From Amphiduros pacificus (lineage: Eukaryota > Annelida > Polychaeta > Phyllodocida > Hesionidae): 64,000 nucleotides of DNA. Of this stretch, positions 1 through 15,100 are shown in pieces. The position numbers and the translations under genes were made by a program. A model generated the notes under the pieces. The model was not told where the DNA came from. It saw only the letters and a list, made by a program, of their open reading frames with translations, and made no database searches. Positions within the stretch are counted from its first letter, which is position 1, and every line of letters begins with the position of its first letter. The stretch covers positions 67,257,070 through 67,321,069 of the forward strand of contig OX439000.1 in the NCBI GenBank assembly GCA_949316495.1, read 5' to 3'.

Positions 1-10
1 TAGATTCAGA

Positions 11-181
11 ATGGGGTGTGGCATGAGTCTTGAGCAGGCACAACACAGACATGCAGGTGAGAGTGCATACCCCAAACAACCTCATCTATTGATGCGACAG
101 AACCAGCACAATCAACAACAACAACAACAACCTCCGCCCTACCAGCAGCCACCACAACAACAACAACACCATCCGCCACAG
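11..181 (+). CDS. Alternative first coding exon 1a (MGCGMS start)
   Basis: ATG at 11 opens a 57-codon frame that ends at a CAG|GTCTGT donor in phase 0, the same phase as exon 1b. It begins MGCGMS (Gly2, Cys3, Ser6: myristoylation plus palmitoylation pattern) and becomes Gln/Pro-rich (poly-Gln, PPPYQQPP). Spliced to 695 it gives a 588-residue isoform. The window begins only 10 bases upstream, so an upstream exon cannot be excluded. Confidence 0.6.
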
Positions 182-3100
182 GTCTGTTGATCACCTTTAT
201 CGCATCCGTACTAATAAATTACTAATATTTTTAAGACTACTGGTATCGTCTCCATCACTACAAAGATGGGATGTGCGTCAAGCCAGGACCAGCCTCCGCA
301 GCAGGCCCCACAGGAAAAACCACAGGAAAAACCACAGGAAAAACCACAGGAAAAATCACAACCAATGATTGAACCACAGACAAATGCTCAGCCACAGGTT
401 GGTTGGTTGATTTAGCGCTGGTCCAATGCTTCTTGTGATATTGATCAAAATATTCTTATTTTTAATTTGTCGTATCTGAGCATGGAAATCTTTTAATTTT
501 CTTTTGGGAATTATTCTCTTTGGGATGGCTCCTCATCTTATTTACTCTGCTAAATGTGAAGGTTCTGAAATAAAATTTCATTATAAATGTTGATTTTCAG
601 CCATAAACAAAAGGTATTTTAAGATTTAACAAATTTAATTCAATTCATTTTGAGGATAAGAAAAAAATGATTTAACTGTTAATTTCATAAATAGCAAAAT
701 GGTACAGTTCCCCAGACTGGTCAGCCAGAAGCACTCACTGCAAGCAATGAACAAGAAAAGCACCAAACTGATCCTGAAAATAAATCTTGGAAAGAATTTG
801 GAGATCAGGTATAAATAAATGGATAGTTGTTTTTTTGTGGAATTCACTTTCTGATGGAAGATACTGAAACATCAGAAGTCACAAGATTTATGTTACACAT
901 TACACAGCAGTTGGTATTATGCTTTATTTATTGATGTTCAAACTATAAAAGTACTGTATTTACTCGAATATAGGATGACCCTGTCTATAGGACGACCCCC
1001 CCCCCCCCCCCCCCCCCCCCCAAATTGGTGTTACCGGTATTTTGCCAATTACCGAATATACGAGTCGGTTCTTCCTAAAAAGGTCAGGAAATCTCGAGAC
1101 ATTGGCACTGCTACCATTCAAGTTTGGTGGCCATTTTAAATGTAAAACATAAATATGTAGTGTCAGGGATCCATCATTGCACAATATATTAATATTTCAA
1201 TGCGAATTAATACACTGTGGTGGTGCGCTGATCATTTGCGTACCAAAAACAAGAGCTTCTCCCTGTCACTTCTGCTTTTCAAAATGGTGACCTTGTGGTG
1301 CATATGCATATTTAAGCAGTGTTAAACTAACATTTTCTCTGACTTGCATGATATACACTTATTAAATGGAAGCGGACTACTGTTGACGCTTGGTAAAATC
1401 TTTCTTTGTGTGTTATAACCCAAAGATATTAATTATATCAATGTTGGGGGAGTTTGGATCTGGACAGTGTGAGCTAAGTTCATTTACTTTTCACTAAGAT
1501 AAAGTCAATTATTCTTGCCTTAAATCACCGTCCACAGGTTGCCCTCATGTATAAGGCCACCCCCAAACATTGACTAAAGTTTTGAGTCCTAATTTCTCGT
1601 CCTATACTTGAGTAAATACAGTACATAAAAACATATAAATAAAACATTCAGTTTGACCAGATGCACTAAAGTGATCAGCTTGTTTTATGGCATGGACTCT
1701 AACAAAACAAAAATTACAGAATTAAACCATTATTATCAAGTACTTTCATATTCACATCTTCCAGCATTATATTGGGTGTCATAATCCTGGGTATGATTGT
1801 GACCCTTATACAGTTTGAATATCAAAGGCATAATTTGCATATTTTGAAAATGTGTTCATTTCATGTTTTCTTTGAATTTTACTAAAATTCTTTGAATCAT
1901 ATTATTTCATCGATTTTCATCGATAAGGAATTAAGCATAACTTGAAATACCACAAAAAAGAGAGAGACTCTGGTGCATGTAATACGATGTCACTTTCTCT
2001 CTTTTATGCTGAGGTATTTGATTGCACTCCATGATTGAGGGGAGTGGAAAATCTGTTTATGAATTTGTTTATACTCCAACTATTGCTTAAAAACTGGGTA
2101 TCACAAGCCACTATCTGTCTTATCATACTTTTGTGATTGTGTGAAGAAGTGTTCAAAGTGAAGCTTTCAGAATTAGCAGGGCATGGAGTCCCAGTGGCAG
2201 GCTCCTGTTGACACTATTCTGTTCATGTTGTGCTGAATACAAACAGGCAAATATATGCATCAACATGCACATCATATTTGGAACATATCAAACATTTCAA
2301 GGACAGTGCCATTGAAAAAAAAAATTCAGACAAAATAAAATCAATTCCTGTTTAAAGAATTGTATTTAAACTACCGGTAAATAATGTTATCTAAATTTTA
2401 GCTGTAAAGGTGCAGTATGAAATACAATAAGGCAGATTTGAATGTGATTTTGAATTAACATGATTAATTTATTGGACATTCTTGAGACTGACCACTTGCA
2501 TGCCTATTAAACTTGAATAATGCCATTTACTCTACACAGAAAATGTAGCTGTGTAAAATATTGAGCAGGTTTGAAACATCAAATGTTTTCATTTTGTGAA
2601 AAATTTTGATATGACTGAAAAAAAAAAAATCAAAATCTAAACCACACACCAAAATTCCCTCTGTACATAATTTATATGAAACAAAGTGTGCAGTTAAAAA
2701 GAGAAAAAAAATGGATCCAATTTTATTTTTAAATTATGTAGTACTTCTTTTCTTTTATGTAAATATTTATGATAATACCGGTAGATTTATTTAAAGGTTT
2801 GAACTTCTTCATATCAGCAAAATCTGAGAATATTTTACTCCAAAATCTTATCAGTTCACAGAATCAAAGAACAAATGTCATCATTGTGATATTTGAAACA
2901 AAAGTTTCCATTATGAGCCATTAGTTTAAGTGATAAGATAACATCTATGAATTAACTGTGTAAACAAAGCAGATTTTACCTGTGGACAATCACATTTATC
3001 AATCTAGTCTCCATTTACGTAGTCACATATATTATTGACCATGTGAAGTCAGGCAGGACAATATGCATATTGTGTCTAGCAAACAAGAATGAATAAATAG

Positions 3101-6100
3101 AGTCACACATCAGCTCAGTATGACTATAGGACTATATAACGTCTTGTGTGACCAAATATATGAGCAAGGGGAAGAAAAAACCCCTATCAAATATATATTT
3201 ACAACATGGTGCATCATATAAACTTTAATTTGAACCAGATAATATTGTTTTAAATGTTTTAACTATGGTGAATTAGTTCACTATACTTAATATCAGTACT
3301 CTGCTATAAGGGAAATCCCTGCTTCAGAGGATGAATACATATATTTGAACACAAATATATATATATTACTAAATGGATGGTTGTGTCAAGTGGAAAGGGA
3401 ATGATGGCATGAAGAACACACTATCAGTAACATCAGGAGCAAATGCTGAGTCAGTGTTCTGCCGAGGTTGCCACAACACCATATAAACAGGCTTCCCACC
3501 TCCCAGCACACGCTCAGGTGTTCAAATAAAGCCTGCCAGTTTAAACGGAAACACTCCTATAATATACCTTCACAGATGACACTCACTTCATTCCATGTGA
3601 TATAATAGAACATGTTTGCCAAATATTATATAATAATATAGAAATTACAAAAGTGAACCATGGTTCATAAATCCTATACTAAGTTAATAGTATTTTATTG
3701 GGTGTTTTTGTGCGTAGAAAGAAACTACCCAGGACATACTGGCACATATTCTAGTTAAACTCTATAACTGGACTGTAAGCTTTCAAATTATAATGTAAAA
3801 TGCTTTCAAGTAAATGAATATATCATATAAGGTTTTCTGATAATGAGTTCACAATGTAAAAGTCATAATTTATTTTGGATCATTAATGAATGATTCGGTG
3901 AAGTGGTTTTTGAAGATTTAAGTTAGTTATCCTGGATAATCTATTTGAGTGTTTTGGGATAATTTGATGCAGTGATCTTGATAAATTTTAAAATTAAATG
4001 TTTATATTTTGTTTACGCTTTATATTTTTGTGTGAATGATGTTGTCATGTACTTTTTACAGTATCAGTTGTTTGAGTTGCAAATAATGTGAAGTGCTTGC
4101 ACCTTATCAAACAATTCAGTTGTGAGACAGTGTACTGATTTTCTGAATTCTCTGACAAGAAATTCCCTTACAGGTTTGGAGTTTCTACATGGAATCTAAA
4201 TGGTTACCATTACAAAGATGTCCTTATCAAATGAGATCTTTGTAACTTATGCATTTGCTTAATTTTTTTTCTATATTTACTTTTCTGTAATAAGCATATT
4301 TCACACTGAATGTTGTATATTTTATATTCATATATTAATATATTAGATTTAGATAGGATTGATTGATTGAAATATAAAAATATTATTCAAACAAGAAATA
4401 TAAATATAACACCCTTATTACTCAGTATGATAACTTCAAATTTTTAATTAACAGAAATACTACCTAGGTATAATATCTTAATCAATATTATCGTTCCATT
4501 TTGGTTTCAGGAAGATGTAACAGATATACAGGTGAGCATATTTTCTTTCTTTTGTTTGTCTATATTTCCTGTAGTAAGAAGGTATGAAGCCAGGGATTAT
4601 ATGAACTGGTGTAAAGGTTTAACTGAATAGTTTACATGAAAATATTGAGTATTATTATAAATAATGTAAATGAAAAGTCTGAGGATGTAAGAATGAAGTT
4701 AGTGGAAATGGGAACTAAGTGTAAATATTTAAGTAAATAGTGTAAGATGTGCAGAAATAGTGTAAGATGTGCAGAAATAGTGTGAGGTTTGCAGAAATAG
4801 TGTAAGATGTGCAGAAATAGTGTAAGATGTGCAGAAATAGTGTAAGATGTGCAGAAATAGTGTGAGGTGTGCAGAAATAGTGTAAGATGTGCAGAAATAG
4901 TGTAAGATGTGCAAAAATAGTGTAAGATGTGCAGAAATAGTGTAAGATGTGCAGAAATAGTGTGAGGTTTGCAGAAATAGTGTAAGATGTGCAGAAAAAG
5001 TGCAGAAATAGTGTGAGGTGTGCAAAAATTGTGTGAGATGTGCAGAAATAGTGTAAGATGTGCAGAAATAGTGTGAGGTGTGCAGAAATAGTGTGAGGTG
5101 TGCAGAAATAGTTTGAGGTGTGCAGAAACAGTGCATAGTTTGCAGAAAGTGTATGGTTTGCAGAAACAGTGTAGAGATTTTGTAGACGTCATTTTAGGGT
5201 GTGATGTAAATAATTATTGAAAGTGAATAGTCTAATAGTGGCCAATCCTGAACATACCCTTTTCCCATTGATGACAGAGACAGATATGAGAGTGAAAAGT
5301 CCTGATATGGAGGGTAGACTTACAAAACTCAAACCACAGGCATCAAATACATTTTCATAAATATCATTTGAGATTGAAACATGTCTGTGATATTTGTACA
5401 AATACAAGTGTTTCTCAGAATCATGCTATAATACTTATATTGAGAATGTAATTTGACCTGAATTCACAAGAAATTGGCTAGAAAGGAGGCATGATAAAAC
5501 CTGTTTTACCAGCAAGAAAAACATGCTCTGTTTTGCTTCGCATTGTTAAAGTTACTGGCAGTGTTACTATACTTGTGTAATTCTTTCTATTCGGTATCTG
5601 ATTAAGCTGCATAATGAAATCTATGGTTAAAAGCCATCAAGGAGCATTATATAAACATGTCTGGCAGTTAAACATATTAATAATAACAAAGCTCCTAGAG
5701 TTGTAAAGAAGTATATATCCAATCTATAATTTCAAATTGAACAGCTGTAGTGTTGATTTACTACAGAAGTTCAGATCTATTTCTGCTACAGAGATTAGCT
5801 TGATTGTCACGTTTGATTGATATGAAATAAACTATATTGGTATTAATTGTAGATTGTAATGCAAGAAGGTTATAAACAACATTCACATTAGTCTAAGTAT
5901 GTCATGATTAGATCATATTTATATCGATGATTATGATCAATATTATAGTGGGGATTAAATTAAGGATTAAGTTGAAAATCATAAATAAGTTTATCATAAG
6001 GATTTCATGTGAGATCCTTAAAGAGTGTTGTAGTCAGAATTATGGTGGGGTTATTGTGAGAATTAAAGTTTAGATCATATTGAGGATATCCTACTGTAGG

Positions 6101-9100
6101 AGTGATAGAGAGAGAATTATATGGCGATGCAAGAACCGCACTCTGTGGTCATGTGATTATTGATGTTCTTGTTTAATATTCATTAATGAATCTGAGTATC
6201 ACATCCATAGCAACCCATAACACGTGCTTCATTATTTATTAATGATGTGTCAGGTAGATCTCCAAATAACACTTAGTTTAATGCATACATTTCAAAGGAT
6301 ATATAATGTGAAATATTCATCAATGATCTCTGTCCAATTCCGGTATCTCATATAACATTGTAGATGTAGTTTAATATGTTGTAGTTTAATGTAGGTGAGA
6401 GAGCTTGTTTTAATTAGTATGTGCTCAGATCAATGAGAATATATGAGTTTATGATCCTCAACCTTAATTGTTGTCAGACTGAAGTTCCTGTAGTTAAGTA
6501 TTCTTTATGGATGGATGTTTGTGTCAAATTATTTTGGACACTATTTCTTGCCGATGCTTAGTCTGATAATAACTACTTTAATGACACTTAATAAATTAGT
6601 TAGGATTGTTTTGTGATGACCTAGCTGATATGTTATGGTCACTCAGCTTATCATAGAGAGTATTCAAGAAATATCTCACAAACATACTGGAGATTAATTA
6701 TACTGCAAAATATGCTCCAGTTAGATCTCAAGCAATATAAATGTTGAATTTGTTATGTTTGTTATGTTGCCCATGTTAATTTCTACTTTTCAAAGGCATA
6801 GGTCAATGTCCTCAAGCAGAAATACCTCATAAACGATTTATAGCAGAAATTTGATTTTGGCTTGCAAGACCCCCAAATGAAAACCTTAAATTGATAATTG
6901 GAGGAATAAACTTGGCCTGCTTTTGAAGGTCACCGGCAGTGTTATATTTAAAGATACCAGCAAATTGATGCCTATCAAGAAAAGGCCTGTTCGGTTACCA
7001 AAATGGCTAAATGATTACCAATTGCGAAATCTTTACACTCCTAAGGAAATTTATCTCTAAATAAATTGCTTTTTGTCCTTTGTTCTTGTTTAGAGAAATA
7101 TCATAATGATGCCCAACTACCTGTTAACATATATACATTTCTTTTTTTGAAAACCATTAGAAGGCAGAGGTATCAGGAGAGACTAGCTACTTACATCTAC
7201 ATCTATAAGTTTACTCGGCAAAACCAATTGGCATCCTGTCGAGAGTGCAAGGTGCACTAAGGGGTGCAGCTGGTACACACCAGCTATGTCGGCACCCTTT
7301 ATACTCTGGCTAGAGAGTTTCTGAAGGATGCCGAGCTACCTGGTTCCAATGTAGTTGTTAATTTAGGGGGAAGATTATTCCAGTCAGTCACTGTCCTTGG
7401 AAAATAGCTGTATTTATAAGGGTTGCAGCTTGTCGCCATTTCGATATAGCCAATTCCATGGTTTTTCCGTGTAGGAGCTGATTTCATTTTTACATGTTCG
7501 GGAAGTTTCAAAGCTATTTCATCATTTATTGCCTTGTAAATAAAACAATGTATATAACTTGAATCAGAGTAACTCAAATGCAACTTGCAAACTCATAAGC
7601 CCCAGGGTCTAAACTCAAAGACATTCAAGTGGGCACATTTTTATAAATCTTCACATATAGTGCATATTCCATGTTGGAATGAGCAAATTTCATTTTTGAA
7701 TGCATTCATTTCATTTTTGAATGCAATTATGTTTATTTATTTTCAGGTGAAACCAGTGCAAGTGGATAAGGCAATATTGGAGCGTTATGTTAATTTGGAA
7801 AGGGAAATTAATCAATATGAAAAAAGAAATGTGCAGAAATCTCTCTCTGTTAAAGAAGATGAACTCAAGGATTTTACCGAGCATATTCACAAGCTGGATG
7901 CTGCATTCAAAGACTTTGCACTCAAAGCGTATGAATGATTTTAAATATTTATTCCAATTACTTTCTTCATGTTCAACAGAAAAAACTTCTGTTGAAAAAA
8001 CTTCTGTTGAAAATAAATCTTTCCACACAATGTATATCATAACTACAAAAACTAATTATACCAATAGAAAATCCTTTGTTATCAGTTTTATTTCTAAAAA
8101 TCATCTTTTTCAACCTTCAGTTTTGTGGTTCTTATGTACACGATGTTCACAAAAGAATTTTATTTGATATGATTTTTTACAGTTATAATGTATTTTGTTA
8201 CAGTCTAAAATCATTTCATCCGATTTTTTTGTATTTTAGGGAAAAGGAGAAGAATGATGTTGTTCAAATGGTTGAGCATACAGTCAAATCATTCTTTGCC
8301 AGTCAGAAGGAATATGATGCCAAACTATCCAAAGAGCAGGTTTGTGCTTACTATAATACAGATGAAAAACATGAAATACTTTCTTTGTGCAACTTAAATT
8401 TTTCAATTAGGAAGGAAATGCCAATGAACTAAATAATAACATTAATTGTAGATGAAAACATGTTCTTTCACTACCTGATACAAGTACAATGTTCTCTTAC
8501 TACCTGATACAAGTCCTATGTTCTTTCACTACCTGATACAAGTACAATGTTCTCTCACTACCTGATACAAGTACAATGTTCTCTTACTACCTGATACAAG
8601 TACAATGTTATTTCACTACCTGATACAAGTACAATGTTCTCTTACTACCTGATACAAGTACAATGTTCTCTCACTACCTGATACAATTACAATGTTATCT
8701 TACTACCTGATACAAGTCCCATGTTCTATCACTACCTGATACAAGTACAATGTTCTCTCACTACCTGATACAAGAACAATGTTCTCTTACTACCTGATAC
8801 AAGTACAATGTTCTTTCACTACCTGATACAAGTACAATGTTCTCTTACTACCTGATACAAGAACAATGTTCTCTTACTACCTGATACAGGTCCTATATTC
8901 TCTCACTACCTAATACAAGTACAATGTTCTCTCACTACCTGATACAAGTACAATGTTCTCTTACTACCTGACACAAGAACAATGTTCTCTCACTACCTGA
9001 TACAAGTACAATGTTCTTTCACTACCTGATACAAGAACAATGTTCTCTTACTACCTGATACAAGAACAATGTTCTCTTACTACCTGATACAAGAACAATG

Positions 9101-12100
9101 TTCTCTCACTACCTGATACAAGTACAATGTTCTCTCACTACCTGATACAGGTCCTATTCTCTCACTACCTAATACAAGTACAATGTTCTCTCACTACCTG
9201 ATACAAGTACAATGTTCTCTCACTACCTGATACAAGTACAATGTTCTCTCACTACCTGGTACAAGTACAATGTTCTCTTACTACCTGGTACAAGTACAAT
9301 GTTCTCTTACTACCTGATACAAGAACAATGTTCTCTCACTACCTGATACAAGAACAATGTTCTTTCACTACCTGATACAAGTCCCATGTTCTCTCACTAC
9401 CTGATACAAGTCCCATGTTCTCTCACTACCTGATACAAGTCCTATGTTCTCTCACTACCTGATACAAGTACAATGTTCTCTCACTACCTGGTACAAGTAC
9501 AATGTTCTCTCACTACCTGGTACAAGTACAATGTTCTCTTACTACCTGGTACAAGTACAATGTTCTCTTACTACCTGATACAAGAACAATGTTCTCTCAC
9601 TACCTGATACAAGTACAATGTTCTCTCACTACCTGATACAAGTCCGATATTCTCTCACTACCTGATACAAGTCCCATGTTCTCTCACTAACTGATACAAG
9701 AACAATGTTCTCTCACTACCTGATACAAGTACAATGTTCTCTCACTACCTGATACAAGAACAATGTTCTTTCACTACCTGATACAAGTCCCATGTTCTCT
9801 CACTACCTGATACAAGTCCCATGTTCTCTTACTACCTGATACAAGTCCCATGTTCTCTCACTACCTGATACAAGTCCTATGTTCTCTCACTACCTGATAC
9901 AAGAACAATGTTCTTTCACTACCTGATACAAGTCCCATGTTCTCTCACTCACTGATAGAAGAACAATGTTCTCTTACTACCTGATACAAGAACAATGTTC
10001 TCTTACTACCTGATACTTGTACAATTTACAACATTCTCTTGGCACATTACAATATTAATGGATTGCATCACTTTCAATTTTTTAAGAAAGTCAATAGATA
10101 AAAACATTTGGTAAATGAGATGAAGATGTTTATGTATATATATGTATTTTTAACTTGCAATAACATTAAACATTTATGTTTTTCTCAAGTCAGACCTATT
10201 TTTGTCTATTGTAATGTGTGCTTTGATTTGTTTTGTGGATCTAAAATCTTGTATTTATTTGGTTATATGGTTGTTCTGATAGATGGCAGAAAAGGTATTT
10301 TTTGTTGATAAGGAGAGTGGTTGATATTAGAGGATTTTTGGATGTTAAAATCCAAGTTGCATGAATATAATTAAGGCCATTTGATCACCAATTTCCCATC
10401 AGTCCACATATCATGATATGGATGAGAATATACATTTATAGATTCAGTTTAAATAAATATTCTTTGACTTCCAATGAGTTGTCAAATCAATGCATATTCC
10501 CCTAGAATACCAGAATCATAATTCTTTTTTTCAAATTCTAATCAAGTTTGGAATTATATTTTAATTGATATAGTAATTGATCTCCCTTAAAGTAATATGA
10601 AAAGAAAATGATATTGATAATATAAAAGTAATGTGAATTATCCTTAAAATGCATAAACAAAGTGATCAACTCCCAAAGTAGGCATTGCTACAACAATAAA
10701 AATAAAAATTGCTCATGAGCTTTATTATGTCAACTTATGTGTATGCATTAATAATGAAATGATTAACCATAGATTTGCAAATCTCTGAAATGATTTACAT
10801 TCTTTCAATTCAATTTTGATCTTGTTTTTGAAAATATCAACATAAAATAAGATGTGATGGGCAAAGGGGTGATGTTTAACCAGAATTGACTCTATAATAT
10901 AATGTCACAGTCTTTCAGGGTTTAGCACAGAGACCTCCAAAGGTCTCAACACACTTCCCTAATCATTTAACCATTTGTGTGCTGATGAGAAATATATCTA
11001 TACCATTCTTCTCTGAGGCAGTATTGCATTGCCAGGATTAATTTCTCAGTGGACACAAATCTCCGCACACAAAGCCTCTCTTGTTGCTAACTAATCATTC
11101 TAATATCTGAATTATGTTGCATGTTAATATTTGTTTCAGATACACGGATGTAGTTTTTAAATTGTTTTTTACATTCTTTCCTCAATTTATAAACTCAAAC
11201 CAATTCAATGAACATTTTTGAGAATTCTGTGTACACTTGAAAAAGTCGTTATAAGGTGTTCATATAAAATAGATTATAATAATCATGGTATTTCCCATTT
11301 TCACAATAATTCTATTTGAATTTATCTGACTTTTCCAACTTTCTCGAGAATAAAAAATTTACCAGTTTAAATTATAGTAATCTTATAACATACAAGTGTT
11401 GGGTCAAATTTATTTAATTTCATCTTTCACTCATATTTTGAAATGTCATGTTCAGGAGGAGTACCTTGATGCACTCAATAAACAAGAGATAGCCAAGAAA
11501 GAACTAGATGGCGCTGTCAAGAAAAAGGACGATACCACATTGGAAGTAGAAAACTTGAGGGCTGAGATGACAAAACTTGATGATTTATATACGGAGCAGG
11601 ATGAACTACTTGGTATGTCATTAAAGATTTCACACTGAATCACTGTGATATTTATTCCATAGATGTTTTACTGGTCCAGTATATACATATAAAATTACTG
11701 TAAATCTGATTATTTAATCTGGTAAATTGCATTGTAAATTGGTTTTTTTTTAATCTAACAACTTAAGTTATAAAATCCATGAAGATTTTATTTTTGTGGT
11801 TATTTGAGTAAACTATGATATAGAGTATGATTCATTGCAATGATTTATGTGGTATTCATGAGGAATGACCATCAAGTTTGGGATGGGGTGGAAAGATTCC
11901 AACAAGAATTTTAGGTCTTAGATATATATTTCTTGGAATGAAATATTCAGGAATATGCAATGTGACTTTTAGGTACAGTATGTCAAACAATTATTTTGAA
12001 GAATAAGAGAAAGTGTCCATTAAAATGACTAATAATGTTGTGTTTCTAATTTCAGCTGGGATTTTCAATGGTACATATGGCAGTGATTTAGAGGATAAGA

Positions 12101-15100
12101 TTGAGACAGAGCTGGATGGTTTACTTGACCGCAAGCAGAGAATCAGTGTAGCCAAGTACAAATGGCAGAATTCTCGAGTCCTGCTGCAGTATGCCTGCAA
12201 TCAGTTAGCATTTGCCTGCAAACGGTGGCAGGAAGTTATCCGAGTACCCCCAATGTAAGTTTAAAAACTTTCCTGAAAATATGATGTCATATCTGGGCCA
12301 CTTTTTGAAACAGTCTCAAGCAAGAAAATGTAAACAATAACTTGAAGCTAATATTTGATTATGTAAGTATGTTCTCCAAATCTGAGATCATCCGATTTGG
12401 AGAACAAGTTTGTAACTGATCTTACGTAAGCAAAAAATTAATCTTCTCATCGTCAATCACATCAGTTTTGTTTTGTTTTGTATCATATGTGTGCACTAAA
12501 TATGTCCATTTTGTGTTCCAGTATAATTTATTTTGTGTAAAATACTATTTCTAGTAAAAAATTTCCTTCATATTCTGTCAAAATCACTGAGTTTGTTTAT
12601 TGGGGCTCTGATGGGATATTCTTTGTAACTTTTTGAGGCCATGCGATGTTACAGTGCTTTTGGGACTTCTGTGACATCATGGTCCAATATTGTTGCATTG
12701 TAATGCATTTGAAAGGCAAAATATCATTTTCTGAAACATCTGCAGATGTTTTCATCTGTTTCAATTTACATTGCTAAATGTAAGCAAGAATAATTCTGCA
12801 GATGTTTTCATCTGTTTCAATTTACATTGCTAAATGTAAGCAAGAAAAATTGCATCCAATCAAGCTAGATACCTTACTTCAGATCTAAGCGCAAACTTGT
12901 AATGAAAGTAAAATACCTTTTCTTTAAAATGTTTTCAAAAGCAGATTTTTGTATGACTTGGGATGAAAACACTTGAAATCTGAGCAAGAATTTCTTGCTT
13001 CAGATTGTTTAAAAAAGCAGGCCCTGGTAAAAAATATAAAACTGCTTGGCTATTTCCCCAGATTAGCCACCCAGGCAGAGTGCATTATTATGATCATTTT
13101 TAAACCAAAGGAAAACAGATTTCATGACACTCACAATTGAATGAAAAAAATCCCTTCACTCTTCCAAAATCAAATGAAATTTCTTTAACAGCAAAACTCA
13201 GTTGATGGAATCCTTGCAGATGATATGTTTTATTTGTGGATATCTTGCTCATAATTGTGATAATTATTTAGTTATATTTAGACATTTATAAATATTTGTT
13301 GCTTTGCAGGCATGTGCAAAATCGGTACACGATGGCAACTGAAACTCGTAATAATCTGGCGGCAGCCCATCAGAACATAGTCAGTGCTCAGAAGTATCTG
13401 CACACCATTGAATTTCCATACTGCAAGCCAGATGAATTATTAACCCTGAGTAAAGCTACCAATAACATCTACACAGATATGCAGAATAATGAAAGACATG
13501 CCCATGCATACCAGTGCTACACCGTCACCCACAAGAGGGCAGCAGCTCTCCTCCAGTGGTTTGACTTAGTAAGTAGTTGTTTTTCTCTCAAAGTGGCCCC
13601 CAATGAATTGAAGGGAAAAGCATTTGTCTTAATGGAGGTCTCGATGCCCCAAAATTGATACATATTGTAAAAAAAATCTTGGGTCAAATAAATTGATTTC
13701 TGAGTGCTGAGTTTTGAGTTCTGAAGGTGGAAATGTGTGCTTGTGTCATTTGTGTTGGTGTTTTTATTTGTGGCAGATGTAATATTTGTCAAGTGAACAT
13801 GGCGGTATTATTGACTCCGACTAATCTATTTGGATTATTTAGGTAATAACAAACACAATTAATAAGGACATGGAGAAGGCGGTGATGATGGTAGCACACA
13901 AGGAAAAGCTCTTGAGAAAAGAAAGACTTCGGCTTATAAAAGAGAAAATCACAGATCAAGGTGGTGAAATATCAGAAAACGACTATGAAGAAGGTAGGAG
14001 TCATATTTTTGTATTTATTTGATAAAAGAAAAGAAAAACAACCAACAAGTTTTTTAATTTTAAATGATGAATTTCTGACAGTTCCTTGCGTGAATGAAAT
14101 GATGGTTTTGAAATAATGCTAATTTTTATTGCCTACATTAATGTTTATATTTTCATTCATCCCCATTCATTGTTGAGCAACCATTGTATATGCATTTGTT
14201 TTCAATCATTTTATATGTTGTAAAAATAAATATGGTTTGAATGAAACTTTACTTTATGTTATAGCACAAAACCGTAAGTAGATAGAGTAATATGGATGAT
14301 TTTTAGGTTAATAAATATTATAGTATATTAAGCAAGCGATCAGTGCATAGCTTATCCACTGCCAGATAAAAAAAATCGACATTGTGTGTATATATATATA
14401 TTGATGACAACAAAGAATATGAGCCATGGACACACATTTTTAAACAGTTTACATTCACATCATATAGAAACTGCAGTTTGTGCTGCCTTATAGAAATAAT
14501 ATTGCTTCATCATCAACACCATTTCTATGTGTTTTCTTAATTATAAGGGGCAAATACTATAAGGGGCCTTCAACAAGACGCATGCTCCATGATTGACAAT
14601 ATTGTCTGGTGTTAAGTTATCATTCATTCATTCATTCATTCCTCTTTTGGCTAATTATATGCCATATTTGTACAATTTATACATAATACCTTCAACCACA
14701 TTATTATCTTAAAAGATATAAACAATTTCTCGACCCCTTGTCTCCTGATCAATGAAGTAAGGAAGATATTTGATATATAAGGTCCCGACTACCTGCGTGT
14801 GCCAATGTTATTGTTGTTTCTATTGTGCCTAATCCTCCAGTTGCTGAGTTTGATGTAGTTTGGGGGCGATTATCAGCCACATTTGGGCAATTTTAAGATG
14901 CCGTACGGTTCATCAGGAAATTTTAGCTGCAACATAAAAGTTGCAGGCATTTCCAATGTCTTCTCATCAACATCATCTTGTTGAATATGGCAGGATTCCA
15001 TGAGTGCCCCAGAGGATTATCTTAAAGTTATCTAAGGGCTGCTGGTGACATCATACAGTGAAAATAGGATTTTAAAAATATTTTTTGTGTTCACTGGCCA

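Noticed and set aside
4632-5192. Long reverse-strand ORFs with HTISAHLTLFL repeats
   Set aside because: They are translations of the 20-bp minisatellite; the unit simply lacks stops in these frames.
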